In this document: positions 40,406-50,044 of the stretch, piece by piece
Numbering within the stretch: the first letter of the stretch is position 1
Layout: every line of letters starts with the position of its first letter
DNA from: Microbispora hainanensis
Lineage (GTDB): Bacteria > Actinomycetota > Actinomycetes > Streptosporangiales > Streptosporangiaceae
Assembly (NCBI RefSeq): GCF_006874475.1
Contig: NZ_VIRM01000002.1
Span: 244,459 to 308,458 of the forward strand
DNA length: 64,000 nt
Direction: 5' to 3'
Notes under the pieces: generated by a model
The model's database searches: none
Told to the model about the DNA's origin: nothing
What the model saw: the letters and a program-made list of their open reading frames with translations, nothing else
Translations under genes and position numbers: made by a program

Positions 40406-41245
40406 GTGCCCGACTCGCCGTACGCCGATCTCGACCGGCCTCCGCTGTCCGAGACCGCGCTGACCAGGGCGCTGGTGCGCCCGGGCTCGCTGTGGTCGTC
40501 CATACGCGTCGTCGAGCGGACCGGCTCCACCAACGCCGATCTGGCCAGGACCGTGCGCGACAACCCGGTCGAAGGCGCCGTGCTGGTCGCGGAAGTACAG
40601 TCCGCCGGCCGGGGCAGGCTCGGCCGCCCGTGGACCGCGCCGCCGCGCTCGGGGCTGACGTTCTCGATGCTGCTGCGGCCGGAGGCGCCGCTCGTCCGGC
40701 AGGGCTGGCTGGCGCTGCTGGTCGGTCTCGCCGCCGCCTCGGCCGTACGGCGGATCGCGGAGATCGACGTGCGGCTCAAGTGGCCCAACGACCTCATGGT
40801 GGGGGAGCGCAAGCTCGCCGGGATCCTGGCCGAGCGGGTGGACCGCATGGTGGTCGTCGGCATGGGGCTCAACGTCTCGCTGCGGCCGGAGGAGCTGCCG
40901 GTGGAGCGGGCCACGTCCCTCGCCGTCGAGAACGCCGCCTGCACCGACCGCGACCCGCTGTTGCGCGCGATCCTCCGGGAGGTCGAGTCGCACTACCGCG
41001 AGTGGACGGCCGCCGGCGGCGACCCCGATGCCTCGGGCCTGCGCGCCGCCTATCTCGCCTGGTCGTCCACAGTGGGCCAGGACGTCAGGGTCGAGCTGCC
41101 CGGAGAGCGGGTGCTGACCGGTCTGGCGACCGGCGTCGACGCGTCCGGCCACCTGGTCGTGCGCGCCCAGGACGGAGAGCACACGCTCAGCGCGGGCGAC
41201 GTCGTCCACGTGCGCCGGTCGCCGGAGACCGGCCCGCTGTCCTGA
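40406..41245 (+). CDS. birA: Biotin--[acetyl-CoA carboxylase] ligase
   Basis: 279 residues, cytoplasmic. Makes biotinyl-AMP and attaches biotin to carboxylase subunits. Substrate loop G-R-G-R-L-G-R and the 'LKWPNDLMVGERKLAGIL' block are intact; there is no N-terminal DNA-binding domain, so it is not itself a repressor. The acyl-CoA carboxylase it would serve is encoded partly ~7 kb away (accB/accE). GTG start. Confidence 0.94.
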   Translation: MPDSPYADLDRPPLSETALTRALVRPGSLWSSIRVVERTGSTNADLARTVRDNPVEGAVLVAEVQSAGRGRLGRPWTAPPRSGLTFSMLLRPEAPLVRQGWLALLVGLAAASAVRRIAEIDVRLKWPNDLMVGERKLAGILAERVDRMVVVGMGLNVSLRPEELPVERATSLAVENAACTDRDPLLRAILREVESHYREWTAAGGDPDASGLRAAYLAWSSTVGQDVRVELPGERVLTGLATGVDASGHLVVRAQDGEHTLSAGDVVHVRRSPETGPLS

Positions 41246-41322
41246 ATCTCCGCATGATCAGAGCTGCCGGGCGATCGGGCGAACACATGCAATCGACCGG
41301 CGATCGTGTCACGATTTGCGCC

Positions 41323-41835
41323 ATGGGTCTCCCCGATCAATATCTGGCCGACGGCGAGCGGGTCGTTCTATCGTTCCATCCGCACTGGAAGCGACTGATC
41401 CTTCCGTTCCTCGCCCTCATCGTCGTGCTGGCCGCCGCCGTCGCGGCCTTCGTCTTCATCCCCGGCGACTACGAATACGCGGGGTACGCCCGCGGCGCGG
41501 TGGCCGTGGTCGCCTTCGTGGCGCTGGTCCTGTGGACGGTCATCCCCTACCTGCGCTGGGTCACGACGTCGTACACGCTGACCTCGCACCGCTTCGCGAT
41601 CAGCGTCGGAGTGCTGAACAAGTCGGAGGACGACATCCCGCTGGCCAAGGTGAGCAGCGTGAGCTCCGACCAGCGGCTCATCGAGCGCATCCTCGGATGC
41701 GGCACGCTCCGGGTCGAGTCGGCCTCGGAGAAGGGCGACATCGACTATCGCGACATCCCCCAGATCCAGCGGGTGCGGCACGAGCTGTTCCGCCTGGTGG
41801 AGGACGCCGCGGACGGGAACATCGACGGGGAATGA
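41323..41835 (+). CDS. PH-domain (bPH2) membrane protein
   Basis: 170 residues. Two membrane helices at about 24-46 and 53-75, then a bacterial PH-like domain with 'YTLTSHRFAISVGVL' and 'DIPLAKVSSVSSDQRLIERILGCGTLRVESA'. Found widely beside birA in actinobacteria, function unknown. The stop overlaps the cyclase ATG (ATGA). Confidence 0.85.
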   Translation: MGLPDQYLADGERVVLSFHPHWKRLILPFLALIVVLAAAVAAFVFIPGDYEYAGYARGAVAVVAFVALVLWTVIPYLRWVTTSYTLTSHRFAISVGVLNKSEDDIPLAKVSSVSSDQRLIERILGCGTLRVESASEKGDIDYRDIPQIQRVRHELFRLVEDAADGNIDGE

Positions 41836-42875
41836 ACGCGGCGCGGCCTGCGCGCCGCGCGGGGGAGGGGGACGTGGACACTAGCGGGCGGCCCGGCGCC
41901 GACGACATGCGGCGGCTGTTCCTGGGGCCGGCACCGGCCTACACCCGGAGACAGGTCGCCGAGGCGGCCGGCATCCCGCAGGACCTGGCGGCGCGGATCT
42001 GGCGGGCCCTCGGCTTCGCCACGTTCTCCGACGACACCGTGGCGTTCACCGAGGCCGACCTGAAGGCCCTGCGCCGCATCCGCGACCTGATCGACTCGGA
42101 GACGCTCGACGAGCGGACCGTCATCCGCATGGCCAGGGCCCTCGGCCGAACGACCGCGCGGCTCGCCCAGTGGCAGGCCGAGATCATGCTGGACGCGCTG
42201 ATCCAGCCCGGCGTCAAGGCGGGGGAGGACGCGCTGCGGCAGGTGGTCGACACGGTCAGCCGCCTGCTGCCGGACTTCGAGCAGACGCTGGTGCACGTCT
42301 GGCGCTCCCAGCTCGCCGCCACCGCGAGCCGGCTGGTCTCCCTCGCCGAGCCCGGGGAGGACGTCTCGCCGACCCGGCCGAGGCTCGGGGTCGGGTTCGC
42401 CGACCTCGTCGCCTTCACCCGCGTGTCGCGCGAGCTGGACGAGCTGGCGCTGGCCGACCTGGTCGAGGGGTTCGAGTCGCGGGCCTCCGACGTGATCGCG
42501 GCGCACGACGGCCGGCTGGTCAAGACGCTCGGCGACGAGGTGCTGTTCACCGCCGCCGACCCGAGGACCGCGGCCCTCATCGCGCTCGACCTGATCGACG
42601 AGCTCAAACGCGACGCCGAGGGGCCCGACGTACGGGTGGGGCTGGCGTACGGCCCGGTGCTCCCGGCGATGGGCGACGTCTTCGGCACGACGGTCAACCT
42701 GGCGGCCCGGCTGACGGCCATCGCCAGGCCCGGCACGATCCTGGCCGACAGTGAGCTGGCCGCCGGCCTCACCGGTGCTCCCGGCGTCGACCTGGTCAAA
42801 CTCCGCCGCCGTCCCGCCCGCGGGCTCGGCGTGGTGGAGCCGTATGTTCTGAGGAGATCCACCCGAGAAAGTTGA
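41832..42875 (+). CDS. Class III adenylate/guanylate cyclase
   Basis: 347 residues. Residues ~35-100 resemble a MerR-like regulatory helix region. A cyclase homology domain follows: 'GFADLVAFT' and 'KTLGDEVLF' carry the two metal Asp residues, and '[14 protein letters not shown]' the transition-state Asn and Arg. Product is likely cAMP. The ATG gives an ATGA overlap with the PH-protein stop, but a GTG at 41874 preceded by a strong GGGGGAGGGGG is a serious alternative start. Confidence 0.88.
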   Translation: MNAARPARRAGEGDVDTSGRPGADDMRRLFLGPAPAYTRRQVAEAAGIPQDLAARIWRALGFATFSDDTVAFTEADLKALRRIRDLIDSETLDERTVIRMARALGRTTARLAQWQAEIMLDALIQPGVKAGEDALRQVVDTVSRLLPDFEQTLVHVWRSQLAATASRLVSLAEPGEDVSPTRPRLGVGFADLVAFTRVSRELDELALADLVEGFESRASDVIAAHDGRLVKTLGDEVLFTAADPRTAALIALDLIDELKRDAEGPDVRVGLAYGPVLPAMGDVFGTTVNLAARLTAIARPGTILADSELAAGLTGAPGVDLVKLRRRPARGLGVVEPYVLRRSTRES

Positions 42876-42885
42876 GGTACAGCAC

Positions 42886-43971
42886 ATGCCGTACGAAGTC
42901 CAGGGCGTGGTGGCGCGCGGCAAGGGTGAGGCGGTGACGCTGGAGACGGTCGTCGTGCCCGACCCGGGGCCCGGCGAGGCGGTCGTGAACGTGCAGGCCT
43001 GCGGGGTCTGCCACACCGACCTCCACTATCGCGAGGGCGGCATCAATGACGAGTTCCCGTTCCTGCTGGGCCACGAGGCCGCGGGCGTCGTCGAGGCGGT
43101 CGGCCCGGGCGTGACCGAGGTCGAGCCCGGCGACTACGTGATCCTCAACTGGCGGGCGGTGTGCGGGCAGTGCCGCGCGTGCCTGCGGGGCCGGCCGTGG
43201 TACTGCTTCGCCACTCACAACGCGGCGCAGAAGATGACCCTGGCCGACGGCACCGTGCTCAGCCCGGCGCTCGGCATCGGGGCCTTCCTGGAGAAGACCC
43301 TGGTGGCGGCCGGGCAGTGCACGAAGGTCGACCCGGCGGCCAAGCCGGCCGTCGCCGGGCTGCTCGGCTGCGGCGTGATGGCCGGTCTCGGGGCCGCGAT
43401 CAACACCGGCGGCGTGACCCGGGGCGACACGGTCGCGGTGATCGGCTGCGGCGGCGTGGGCAACGCGGCCATCGCGGGCGCCCAGCTCGCCGGAGCCCGG
43501 ACGATCATCGCGGTGGACGTGGACGACCGCAAGCTCGACTGGGCCCGCGGCTTCGGCGCCACGCACACCGTCAACTCGCGGGAGACCGACCCGGTGGAGG
43601 CGATCCGCGAGCTGACCGGCGGGTTCGGCGCCGACGTCGTGATCGAGGCGGTGGGCCGTCCCGAGACGTACAAGCAGGCGTTCTACGCCCGCGACCTGGC
43701 CGGGACCGTCGTGCTGGTCGGCGTGCCGACCCCGGAGATGCAGCTCGACCTGCCGCTGCTCGACGTCTTCGGCCGCGGCGGCGCGCTCAAGTCCTCCTGG
43801 TATGGCGACTGCCTGCCCAGCCGCGACTTCCCCATGCTGATCGACCTCTACCAGCAGGGACGGCTCGACCTCGACGGGTTCGTCACCGAGACCATCGGCC
43901 TCGACCAGGTCGAGGAGGCGTTCGGCAAGATGCACCGCGGGGAGGTGCTGCGGTCGGTCGTCGTGCTCTGA
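42886..43971 (+). CDS. mscR: S-(hydroxymethyl)mycothiol dehydrogenase / S-nitrosomycothiol reductase
   Basis: 361 residues, zinc-dependent class III alcohol-dehydrogenase-like enzyme that oxidises the formaldehyde-mycothiol adduct. Catalytic zinc ligands (C-G-V-C-H-T-D, G-H-E) and the structural-zinc cysteines (C-G-Q-C-R-A-C ... C) are present, and 'GCGGVGNAA' binds NAD. It is an actinobacterial marker because it depends on mycothiol. GAGG lies upstream and a strong terminator follows. Confidence 0.92.
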   Translation: MPYEVQGVVARGKGEAVTLETVVVPDPGPGEAVVNVQACGVCHTDLHYREGGINDEFPFLLGHEAAGVVEAVGPGVTEVEPGDYVILNWRAVCGQCRACLRGRPWYCFATHNAAQKMTLADGTVLSPALGIGAFLEKTLVAAGQCTKVDPAAKPAVAGLLGCGVMAGLGAAINTGGVTRGDTVAVIGCGGVGNAAIAGAQLAGARTIIAVDVDDRKLDWARGFGATHTVNSRETDPVEAIRELTGGFGADVVIEAVGRPETYKQAFYARDLAGTVVLVGVPTPEMQLDLPLLDVFGRGGALKSSWYGDCLPSRDFPMLIDLYQQGRLDLDGFVTETIGLDQVEEAFGKMHRGEVLRSVVVL

Positions 43972-43981
43972 CGCCCGCGCG

Positions 43982-44020
43982 AGGGGCGGCGCTTCCGCTT
44001 TGCGGAGTGCCGCCCCTTTC
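43982..44020 (+). terminator. Terminator of mscR
   Basis: Outer stem AGGGGCGGC (43982-43990) / GCCGCCCCT (44009-44017), an inner TCCGC/GCGGA stem with TTT loop, then TTTC. Just before the iron boxes of bfd. Confidence 0.85.
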
Positions 44021-44035
44021 TGTGCCATGGATCAC

Positions 44036-44054
44036 GTAGGCAAGCCTTACCAAA
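44036..44054. promoter_or_regulatory. IdeR/DtxR-like iron box 1
   Basis: GTAGGCAAGCCTTACCAAA matches the 19-bp IdeR consensus (TTAGGTTAGSCTAACCTAA) at 14 of 19 positions and covers the -35 (TAGGCA, 44037-44042) of the proposed bfd promoter. Confidence 0.75.
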
Positions 44055-44060
44055 GTGGGT

Positions 44061-44066
44061 TATCTT
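44061..44066 (+). promoter_or_regulatory. Candidate -10 of the bfd-bfr operon
   Basis: TATCTT lies 18 bp from TAGGCA (44037-44042). The two iron boxes cover both promoter elements. Confidence 0.5.
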
Positions 44067-44083
44067 AGGTATGCCTAACCTTC
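44065..44083. promoter_or_regulatory. IdeR/DtxR-like iron box 2
   Basis: TTAGGTATGCCTAACCTTC keeps the TTAGGT and CTAACCT arms of the IdeR consensus. Overlaps the -10 (TATCTT) and start region of the proposed bfd promoter, so iron-loaded IdeR could block or, as known for bacterioferritin genes in mycobacteria, activate transcription. Confidence 0.85.
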
Positions 44084-44108
44084 CCGGAGATCCCTGAGAG
44101 GCCGCTTC

Positions 44109-44288
44109 ATGTACGTCTGCATCTGCCGCGCCGTCACCGAGAGCGAGGTGCACGACTGCATCGCCGACGGGGCGAGGACGGCTCGCCAGGTGCGGGACGC
44201 GACCGGTGCAGGGGGGGACTGCGCATCCTGCGTCCGGAAGATCTGTGCGATCCTGAAACGGTCAGAGGACCTGGTCACCAGCGCATAG
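44109..44288 (+). CDS. bfd: Bacterioferritin-associated ferredoxin
   Basis: 59 residues, [2Fe-2S] ferredoxin that reduces ferric iron stored in bacterioferritin so it can be released. The four cluster cysteines are C4, C6, C38 and C41 (CxC...CxxC), with the family's 'VTESEVHDCIADGARTARQV' helix. It follows two iron boxes and lies 13 bp before bfr in the same direction, so the pair forms an iron-store operon. Easily missed because of its size. Confidence 0.92.
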   Translation: MYVCICRAVTESEVHDCIADGARTARQVRDATGAGGDCASCVRKICAILKRSEDLVTSA

Positions 44289-44301
44289 ATCGAGGAAGCT
44301 T

Positions 44302-44781
44302 ATGCAGGGCGACAAAGAGATCATCGCGCTGCTCAACGAGCAGCTCACCTCCGAGCTGACCGCCATCAACCAGTACTTCCTGCACGCGAAGCTACAGGAG
44401 AACTGGGGATATACGAAGCTCGCCGCGATCACGCGGGCGGAGTCCATCGACGAGATGCGGCACGCGGAGGAACTCACCGACCGGATCCTGTTCCTGGAGG
44501 GTCTGCCGAACTACCAGAAGCTGAACACCCTGCATATCGGCCAGACCGTCAGGGAGCAGCTTCAGGCCGACCTGGAGCTGGAGCTGAGCGTGGTCAAGCG
44601 CCTGCGGCCCGGCATCGCCCTCATGCGGGAGCGGGGGGACATCACCTCGGCCACGCTCTTCGAGCGCATCCTGGCCGACGAGGAGCACCACATCGACTAT
44701 CTGGAAACCGAGCTGGGCCTCCTGGAGAGCCTGGGCGAGCAGCTGTACCTTCAGCGGTACGCGGAGCCGCCGTCCTCCTGA
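44302..44781 (+). CDS. bfr: Bacterioferritin
   Basis: 159 residues, forms a 24-mer that oxidises and stores iron. Ferroxidase ligands E18, E51, H54, E94, E127 and H130 are present, and M52 is the haem ligand that distinguishes it from haem-free ferritin. GAGGAAG precedes the ATG. Cotranscribed with bfd behind the iron boxes, and followed by a strong terminator. Confidence 0.95.
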   Translation: MQGDKEIIALLNEQLTSELTAINQYFLHAKLQENWGYTKLAAITRAESIDEMRHAEELTDRILFLEGLPNYQKLNTLHIGQTVREQLQADLELELSVVKRLRPGIALMRERGDITSATLFERILADEEHHIDYLETELGLLESLGEQLYLQRYAEPPSS

Positions 44782-44860
44782 GTCGTGCCCTCCTGGGCCG
44801 GGCTCTCCTGACCCGGCGCACCCCCGGCCGTCGCCTGAGCGGACGGGAAATCAGATGGAC

Positions 44861-44895
44861 AACGCCCGTCGTCATCGTTTCGGCGGGCGTTTTTC
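44861..44895 (+). terminator. Terminator of bfd-bfr
   Basis: 11-bp stem AACGCCCGTCG / CGGCGGGCGTT (one T-G pair) around a 9-nt loop, followed by TTTC. The remaining gap to 45080 is comparatively A+T-rich and holds no gene. Confidence 0.85.
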
Positions 44896-45068
44896 ACGCC
44901 ATTATGCGGTTTCCCGCGACGAAGTTCGAAATGGTCGAGAATAGGGTAGAAGATCGCGTCGCTTCCGTGCTGACTATCCCGGATTTATCAGTGTTTGCCC
45001 AGGTCAATTGATGGGTCAACGACAAGTCAAAAGGCGCGCTGTAGCCGGGAAACGATCGCACAAGGTCC

Positions 45069-45074
45069 TACGAT
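45069..45074 (+). promoter_or_regulatory. Candidate leaderless -10 of the response-regulator gene
   Basis: TACGAT lies 6 bp before the ATG with no ribosome site, suggesting a leaderless two-component mRNA. Confidence 0.5.
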
Positions 45075-45080
45075 CGCACC

Positions 45081-45749
45081 ATGACCTGCGTACTTCTCGC
45101 CGAGGATGACACCTCGATTTCCGAGCCGCTGGCGCGAGCCCTGCGCCGGGAGGGCTATCAGGTGGAGGTGAGCCCCGATGGCCCGCAGGCCCTGGAGAGG
45201 GCCTTGTCGGGGGGCGTCGACCTGATTGTTCTCGACCTCGGCCTTCCAGAGATGGACGGGCTGGAGGTCGCGCGCCGCATTCGCGCGGAGGGACACGGGA
45301 CTCCGGTCCTGATCCTCACCGCCCGTGTCGACGAAGTCGACACCGTCGTCGGTCTCGACGCCGGGGCCGACGACTACGTCACCAAGCCGTTCCGCCTGGC
45401 AGAACTGCTCGCCCGCGTGCGGGCCCTGCTCCGGCGCGGAACATCGGAGACCCCGGTGGTGCAAGGCGTCCGCATCGACGCCGACTCACGCCGGGCCTGG
45501 ATGGGAGACAAGGAACTGCACCTGACCACCAAGGAGTTCGACCTGCTCCGCGTGCTCGTACGGGACGCCGGCAAGGTCGTCACCCGCGAGCAGATCATGC
45601 GCGAGGTGTGGGACACGAACTGGTGGGGGTCGACGAAGACACTGGACATGCACATCTCGTGGCTGCGCCGCAAGCTCGGAGACGACGCGGCCAAGCCGCG
45701 CTACATCACGACCGTCCGAGGGGTCGGCTTCCGTTTCGAGCGCGAGTAA
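45081..45749 (+). CDS. OmpR/PhoB-family response regulator
   Basis: 222 residues. Receiver domain with acidic pair E8/D9, D10 and phospho-acceptor D52, Lys in 'DDYVTKPF', then a winged-helix DNA-binding domain ending 'RYITTVRGVGFRF'. It is paired with the histidine kinase gene 35 bp downstream. The controlled genes cannot be read from here. Confidence 0.95.
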   Translation: MTCVLLAEDDTSISEPLARALRREGYQVEVSPDGPQALERALSGGVDLIVLDLGLPEMDGLEVARRIRAEGHGTPVLILTARVDEVDTVVGLDAGADDYVTKPFRLAELLARVRALLRRGTSETPVVQGVRIDADSRRAWMGDKELHLTTKEFDLLRVLVRDAGKVVTREQIMREVWDTNWWGSTKTLDMHISWLRRKLGDDAAKPRYITTVRGVGFRFERE

Positions 45750-45784
45750 CCGCCGTGGGGCGGTTGCGGGGGAGGGGCTAGCAC

Positions 45785-47053
45785 GTGCGCCGGCGCCTGC
45801 TGTCCTCCATGCTGCTCGTCGCGGTCATCGCGGTGCTGTTGTTAGGCGTGCCCCTGGGTGTGGTCGTCGTGCGTTTGATCAGCGACGAGGTCGCCCAGGA
45901 GCTCAGAACGGACGCGAGCCGGCTGCTGCTCGGAGTGGAGTACTCCCTCAGTCAGGGCCAGGGGATCAGTCCGGACCAGCTCGCGCGGAACTACCCGGAC
46001 CGATACCTCCAGGTGTACGTCCGCGGGAAACCGCCGATCGTCGTGGGCTCGCCTCCACCGGCGGGCCGTGATCTGACCGAGGAGGCGCGCTCCGAGAACG
46101 GTTACGTACGCGTCAGCCGTGACGCGGCCCAGGTCCGACAGGACACCCAGGCGCGGCTGGTGCTCATCATCGCGCTGGCCGTCGTGGCCCTCGGGGCCGC
46201 GATCGGGCTGGCGACCGTCACCTCGCGTCGCCTGAACCTGCCGCTCCAGGATCTCACCAGGATCGCGGAGCGGCTGGGCTCGGGCGACGCGAGGCCGAGC
46301 AGGCACCGCTACGGCATCCCCGAGCTGGATCTCGTGGCCGAGGTGCTGGATCGCAGCGCGCTGCGGATCTCCGACCTGCTCGCACGGGAACGCGAGTTCG
46401 CGACCGACGCCTCCCACCAGCTGCGCACCCCGCTGACCGGGCTGAGCATGCGCCTGGAGGAGATCGTCGCGGCGGCCGACCAGCCCGAGGTGGTGCGCGA
46501 GGAGGGCGAGGCCGCGGTCGTGCAGGTCGAGCGGCTGACCGCCGTGATCGACGAACTGCTGGCCGCCGCACGCCGCCAGCGGCACGCCCAGGCGGCGCCG
46601 ATCGACGTGGACGACGTGGTGGGCCAGCAGATCACCGAATGGGAGCCGGCGTTCCGCCGGGCCCACCGCTCGCTGGTGCTCGCGGGCGACCGCGGCCTCA
46701 GCGCGCTCGGCACGACCGGCGGGCTCAGCCAGGTGCTGTCCACCCTGCTGGAGAACTCCCTCAAGCACGGCGACGGCGTGCTGACGATCAACACATCGAG
46801 TACGGGCAGGTCTGTGGTGATCGAGGTGGCCGACGAGGGCCCGGGCATTCCGGAGGCCCTCGGCCACCGGGTGTTCGAGCGGAGCGTGAGCGGGGGAGGC
46901 GGCACGGGCCTGGGGCTCACCCTCGCCCGTGCCCTGGTGGCGGCCGACGGCGGGCGGCTTGAGCTGGTCAAGCGCCGCCCGGCGACGTTCGCCATCTTCT
47001 TACGTCACACCCGCGACAGCGGGCGTCATCGTGTGGTGAGCGGCCCCGCCTGA
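45785..47053 (+). CDS. Sensor histidine kinase
   Basis: 422 residues. Membrane helices at about 8-30 and 124-146 enclose an extracytoplasmic sensor of ~95 residues; then HAMP-like segment, dimerisation domain with phospho-acceptor H211 (S-H-Q-L-R-T-P), and ATP-binding motifs N (ENSLKHG), G1 (DEGPGI) and G2 (GTGLGL). GTG start after a GGGGAGGGG sequence. The partner is the preceding regulator. Confidence 0.94.
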   Translation: MRRRLLSSMLLVAVIAVLLLGVPLGVVVVRLISDEVAQELRTDASRLLLGVEYSLSQGQGISPDQLARNYPDRYLQVYVRGKPPIVVGSPPPAGRDLTEEARSENGYVRVSRDAAQVRQDTQARLVLIIALAVVALGAAIGLATVTSRRLNLPLQDLTRIAERLGSGDARPSRHRYGIPELDLVAEVLDRSALRISDLLAREREFATDASHQLRTPLTGLSMRLEEIVAAADQPEVVREEGEAAVVQVERLTAVIDELLAAARRQRHAQAAPIDVDDVVGQQITEWEPAFRRAHRSLVLAGDRGLSALGTTGGLSQVLSTLLENSLKHGDGVLTINTSSTGRSVVIEVADEGPGIPEALGHRVFERSVSGGGGTGLGLTLARALVAADGGRLELVKRRPATFAIFLRHTRDSGRHRVVSGPA

Positions 47054-47057
47054 CGGA

Positions 47058-47621
47058 TCAACTGGTGGTGAGGGGGTCGGGCTGCGCCTTCACGTCGGAG
47101 TGGGGCCGTACGTCGGAGTGGGGCAGCGCCCCCACCTTCTCGACGGCCCCCTCGGCGGGCTCCTCCGTAGGGGCCAGCTCCGGAACCGCCAGGAACACCC
47201 ATTTCTTGTACGACCAGAAGCGGAACAGCGTGCCCAGCCCCACACCGATGAACTGGGCGATGTTGTAGCTCACCGCGTCGTGCAGGCCCAGCGAGTAGCT
47301 CACGAAGCCGATCGTGAGCAGCGGGGGCAGCAGCCCGATGCCGTTGAGCAGGAAGAACAGGACATACTCGCGTGCCAGGCCGCTCTGCTCCCGGTGGCGG
47401 TAGGTCCAGAAGCGGTTGCCCGCGTACGCGAACGTCGCGGCGACGATCGTGGCCACGACCTTCGAGCTCAGCGGGCCCATGCCGACGCCGAACCGCAGCA
47501 GGTTGGTGCCGCCGAAGTCGATGACGAACGCGATCGCGCCCACCAGGCCGAACTTGATCAACTCGTGGATGAGCGCGGCGAACCGCTCGTAGGCGCGTCG
47601 TAGCAACTGCACGTCCCGCAC
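47058..47621 (-). CDS. GtrA-family membrane protein
   Basis: 187 residues with four membrane helices typical of GtrA ('FGLVGAIAFVIDFGGTNLL', 'AYAGNRFWTYRHRE'). The family is thought to flip lipid-linked sugars for cell-envelope glycosylation. A repeated hydrophilic tail (SDVRPHSDVK) follows. It is convergent with the kinase gene, 4 bp apart. Confidence 0.9.
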   Translation of the reverse strand: MRDVQLLRRAYERFAALIHELIKFGLVGAIAFVIDFGGTNLLRFGVGMGPLSSKVVATIVAATFAYAGNRFWTYRHREQSGLAREYVLFFLLNGIGLLPPLLTIGFVSYSLGLHDAVSYNIAQFIGVGLGTLFRFWSYKKWVFLAVPELAPTEEPAEGAVEKVGALPHSDVRPHSDVKAQPDPLTTS

Positions 47622-47854
47622 GGTCCTTCCTGATCGGCGGCCACGGTCGGCGGCGAGGTCTTCTCAGGCTACCGTTCGCAAGCACAAATCGGGGTCTTGC
47701 CGCAACCTTCGCCCGCTTCGTCCCAGGTCATCAAAGAACATTTCAAGAAAAATACTGCTATCTGGGATGAGTGGGCCCTCTTCGCACTACGCTCTCGCCC
47801 GACCAGGATCACCTAGTTCGGGGACGCGCGCGTTCTGGAGGGGTGGCCTTTCTC

Positions 47855-48841
47855 GTGTTGCGCAGACTCACGGCCCTCGGTCTCGGCCTCGTCCTGCTCG
47901 CGGGGTGTGGGACCGAGGGCCTCCGCGAGACCCCGGCCGATCCGGGCGCCACGTCCCCGGCGACGGTCGAGATCACCACGGCCGACGCGCAGGCGGCCTT
48001 CGACGGCCTCGGCGATCTGCCGGACGCCTGGAAGAACCGCGACTGCGCCGAGATCGAGCAGCTCACGACCGGCGTGGAGAGCACCATCGGGAGCGGTGTC
48101 TGCACGGCCGCCCGGGACGGCTACGCCGCGCCGGCCTTCCGGGCCTACGACGATCCGGAGTTCCTGCTGCCCCGCCGCGAGGACGGCGAGGCCGGCGCCT
48201 GGTTCGCCGTGCTGGCCCGCAAGCCCCAGCCGGCCTACTTCGTCTTCGTCTGGGCGGACGGCCGATGGCGGCTCGGCGCCGGGCCGATCCCGCTCGTCGG
48301 CAAGGCGCCCAATGTGAAGGACGGCGCGGACGGCGCCGTGTTCGACGCCGAGGCCGTTCCGGACGCGGCCGTCGCGGCGCGGCTCGCGCCCACCCGGCAC
48401 GTCGCGTTCCTGACCGATCCCTCCGGGGTGAACGGCGCGGGAGTCAGCGGGGTGCGCTTCGCCTCCGGCGACCCCATGCGCCGCCTCCTTGTGGAGCTGG
48501 TCGGCGCTCCGGGCAGGGCCCGTCCTGATCGCCTCACCACCGACGTGCGCATCGAGGGACCGGCCCGCGCGCTCGCGCTGCCCGGCGGCGGGGCGCTGGT
48601 GTTCCACGCGCTGCGCGTCGTCTTCACGCAGAAGCCGGGCTCGGGCCGTTCCTCCCTCGCGCACCCCCGCTATCGGGCCGCGGTCGTACGCGCCTTCACG
48701 GGCGGCACGGCCACGACCGTCACCGGCGGCGAGATCGTGGTGCTGGCGACCAAGGTGGCGAAGGACACCACGATGACGACGGTCGGCATGCGCCGGGTCC
48801 TCGCCGACATCACCAAGGGTTCCGGTCAGGGATCCGGCTGA
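47855..48841 (+). CDS. Putative lipoprotein
   Basis: 328 residues. A signal peptide ending L-L-A-G-C marks a lipobox. The mature part is an extracytoplasmic domain with no recognised family. The GTG at 47855 is 11 bp after GGAGGGG; a GTG at 47843 is too close to that site. It precedes purK by 36 bp and diverges from gtrA across ~230 bp. Confidence 0.78.
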   Translation: MLRRLTALGLGLVLLAGCGTEGLRETPADPGATSPATVEITTADAQAAFDGLGDLPDAWKNRDCAEIEQLTTGVESTIGSGVCTAARDGYAAPAFRAYDDPEFLLPRREDGEAGAWFAVLARKPQPAYFVFVWADGRWRLGAGPIPLVGKAPNVKDGADGAVFDAEAVPDAAVAARLAPTRHVAFLTDPSGVNGAGVSGVRFASGDPMRRLLVELVGAPGRARPDRLTTDVRIEGPARALALPGGGALVFHALRVVFTQKPGSGRSSLAHPRYRAAVVRAFTGGTATTVTGGEIVVLATKVAKDTTMTTVGMRRVLADITKGSGQGSG

Positions 48842-48863
48842 CGGGGTTTCGCCGGGCAATAGG

Positions 48864-48869
48864 TAGGCT
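48864..48869 (+). promoter_or_regulatory. Candidate leaderless -10 of purK
   Basis: TAGGCT lies 8 bp before the GTG of purK without a ribosome site. Confidence 0.4.
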
Positions 48870-48877
48870 GACGTGTC

Positions 48878-50044
48878 GTGAACAGCCCGAACGTTCCCCC
48901 TTCCGCACCCGTGACCCCGCCCGTGGTGGGCATGGTCGGCGCGGGTCAGCTGGCGAGGATGACGCAGCAGGCCGCGATCGCGCTCGGCATCGACCTGCGC
49001 GTGCTCGCGAACGACCGTGACGAGAGCGCCGCCAAGGTGATCGTGGACACCCGGCTCGGTGACTATCGCGACCTTGACGATCTCCGGGAGTTCGCGAAGG
49101 GGTGCGACGCCGTCACCTTCGACCACGAGCACGTGCCGACCGAGCACATCCGGGCCCTGGCCGCCGACGGCCTCGCCGTACACCCCGGGGCGGACGCCCT
49201 GGTCCACGCGCAGGACAAGGCGGTGATGCGGGAGCGGCTCACCGCCATCGGCGCGCCGTGCCCCGCCTGGGCCCGCGTCGAGGACCTGGCCGGTGTGGAG
49301 GCGTTCGCCGAGGAGCACGGCTGGCCCGTGGTGCTGAAGGCCGTACGCGGCGGTTATGACGGCCGGGGCGTGTGGATGTGCGAGTCGCCCGACGAGGCGC
49401 GCGAGGTGCTCGCCACCGGCGTGGCCCTGATGGCCGAGGCGTTCGTCCCGTTCGAGCGGGAGGTCGCCGTGCTGGTCGCCCGGTCCGCGCACGGCCAGGG
49501 CGTCAGCTATCCCGTGGTCGAGACCGTGCAGCAGGACGGCATCTGCGTCGAGGTGATCGCGCCCGCGCCGAACCTGGGTGAGGAGGAGGCGGCGCACGCC
49601 CAGCGGGTCGCGCTCACGATCGCCCGCGACCTCGGCGTGACCGGGCTCCTCGCGGTCGAGATGTTCGTCACGAAGTCGGGGCTCGTGGTCAACGAGCTGG
49701 CCATGCGTCCGCACAACAGCGGCCACTGGACGATCGAGGGCGCCCGCACCTCGCAGTTCGAGCAGCACCTGCGGGCCGTGCTCAACCTGCCGCTCGGGTC
49801 GCCGTCGATGACCGCGCCGGTCGTCGTCATGGCCAACCTGCTCGGCGGGCCCGACCCCGGTGTCTACTCGCGCTATGAGCACGTGATGGCCAACGACCCG
49901 GGCATCAAGATTCACTTCTACGGCAAGGAAGTCCGGCCCGGCCGCAAGATCGGGCACGTCACCGCCCTCGGCACCGACCTCGACGAGGTGCGGGCCCGCG
50001 CCCACCACGCCGTCACCTGCCTGAAGGGACCTGTGGATGCCTGA
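48878..50044 (+). CDS. purK: N5-carboxyaminoimidazole ribonucleotide synthase
   Basis: 388 residues, ATP-grasp enzyme of purine synthesis that carboxylates AIR using ATP and bicarbonate. '[13 protein letters not shown]' starts the protein, '[15 protein letters not shown]' and '[18 protein letters not shown]' are the family's ATP-grasp blocks. GTG start. Overlaps purE by 8 bp, which makes the product for the next step. Confidence 0.95.
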   Translation: MNSPNVPPSAPVTPPVVGMVGAGQLARMTQQAAIALGIDLRVLANDRDESAAKVIVDTRLGDYRDLDDLREFAKGCDAVTFDHEHVPTEHIRALAADGLAVHPGADALVHAQDKAVMRERLTAIGAPCPAWARVEDLAGVEAFAEEHGWPVVLKAVRGGYDGRGVWMCESPDEAREVLATGVALMAEAFVPFEREVAVLVARSAHGQGVSYPVVETVQQDGICVEVIAPAPNLGEEEAAHAQRVALTIARDLGVTGLLAVEMFVTKSGLVVNELAMRPHNSGHWTIEGARTSQFEQHLRAVLNLPLGSPSMTAPVVVMANLLGGPDPGVYSRYEHVMANDPGIKIHFYGKEVRPGRKIGHVTALGTDLDEVRARAHHAVTCLKGPVDA

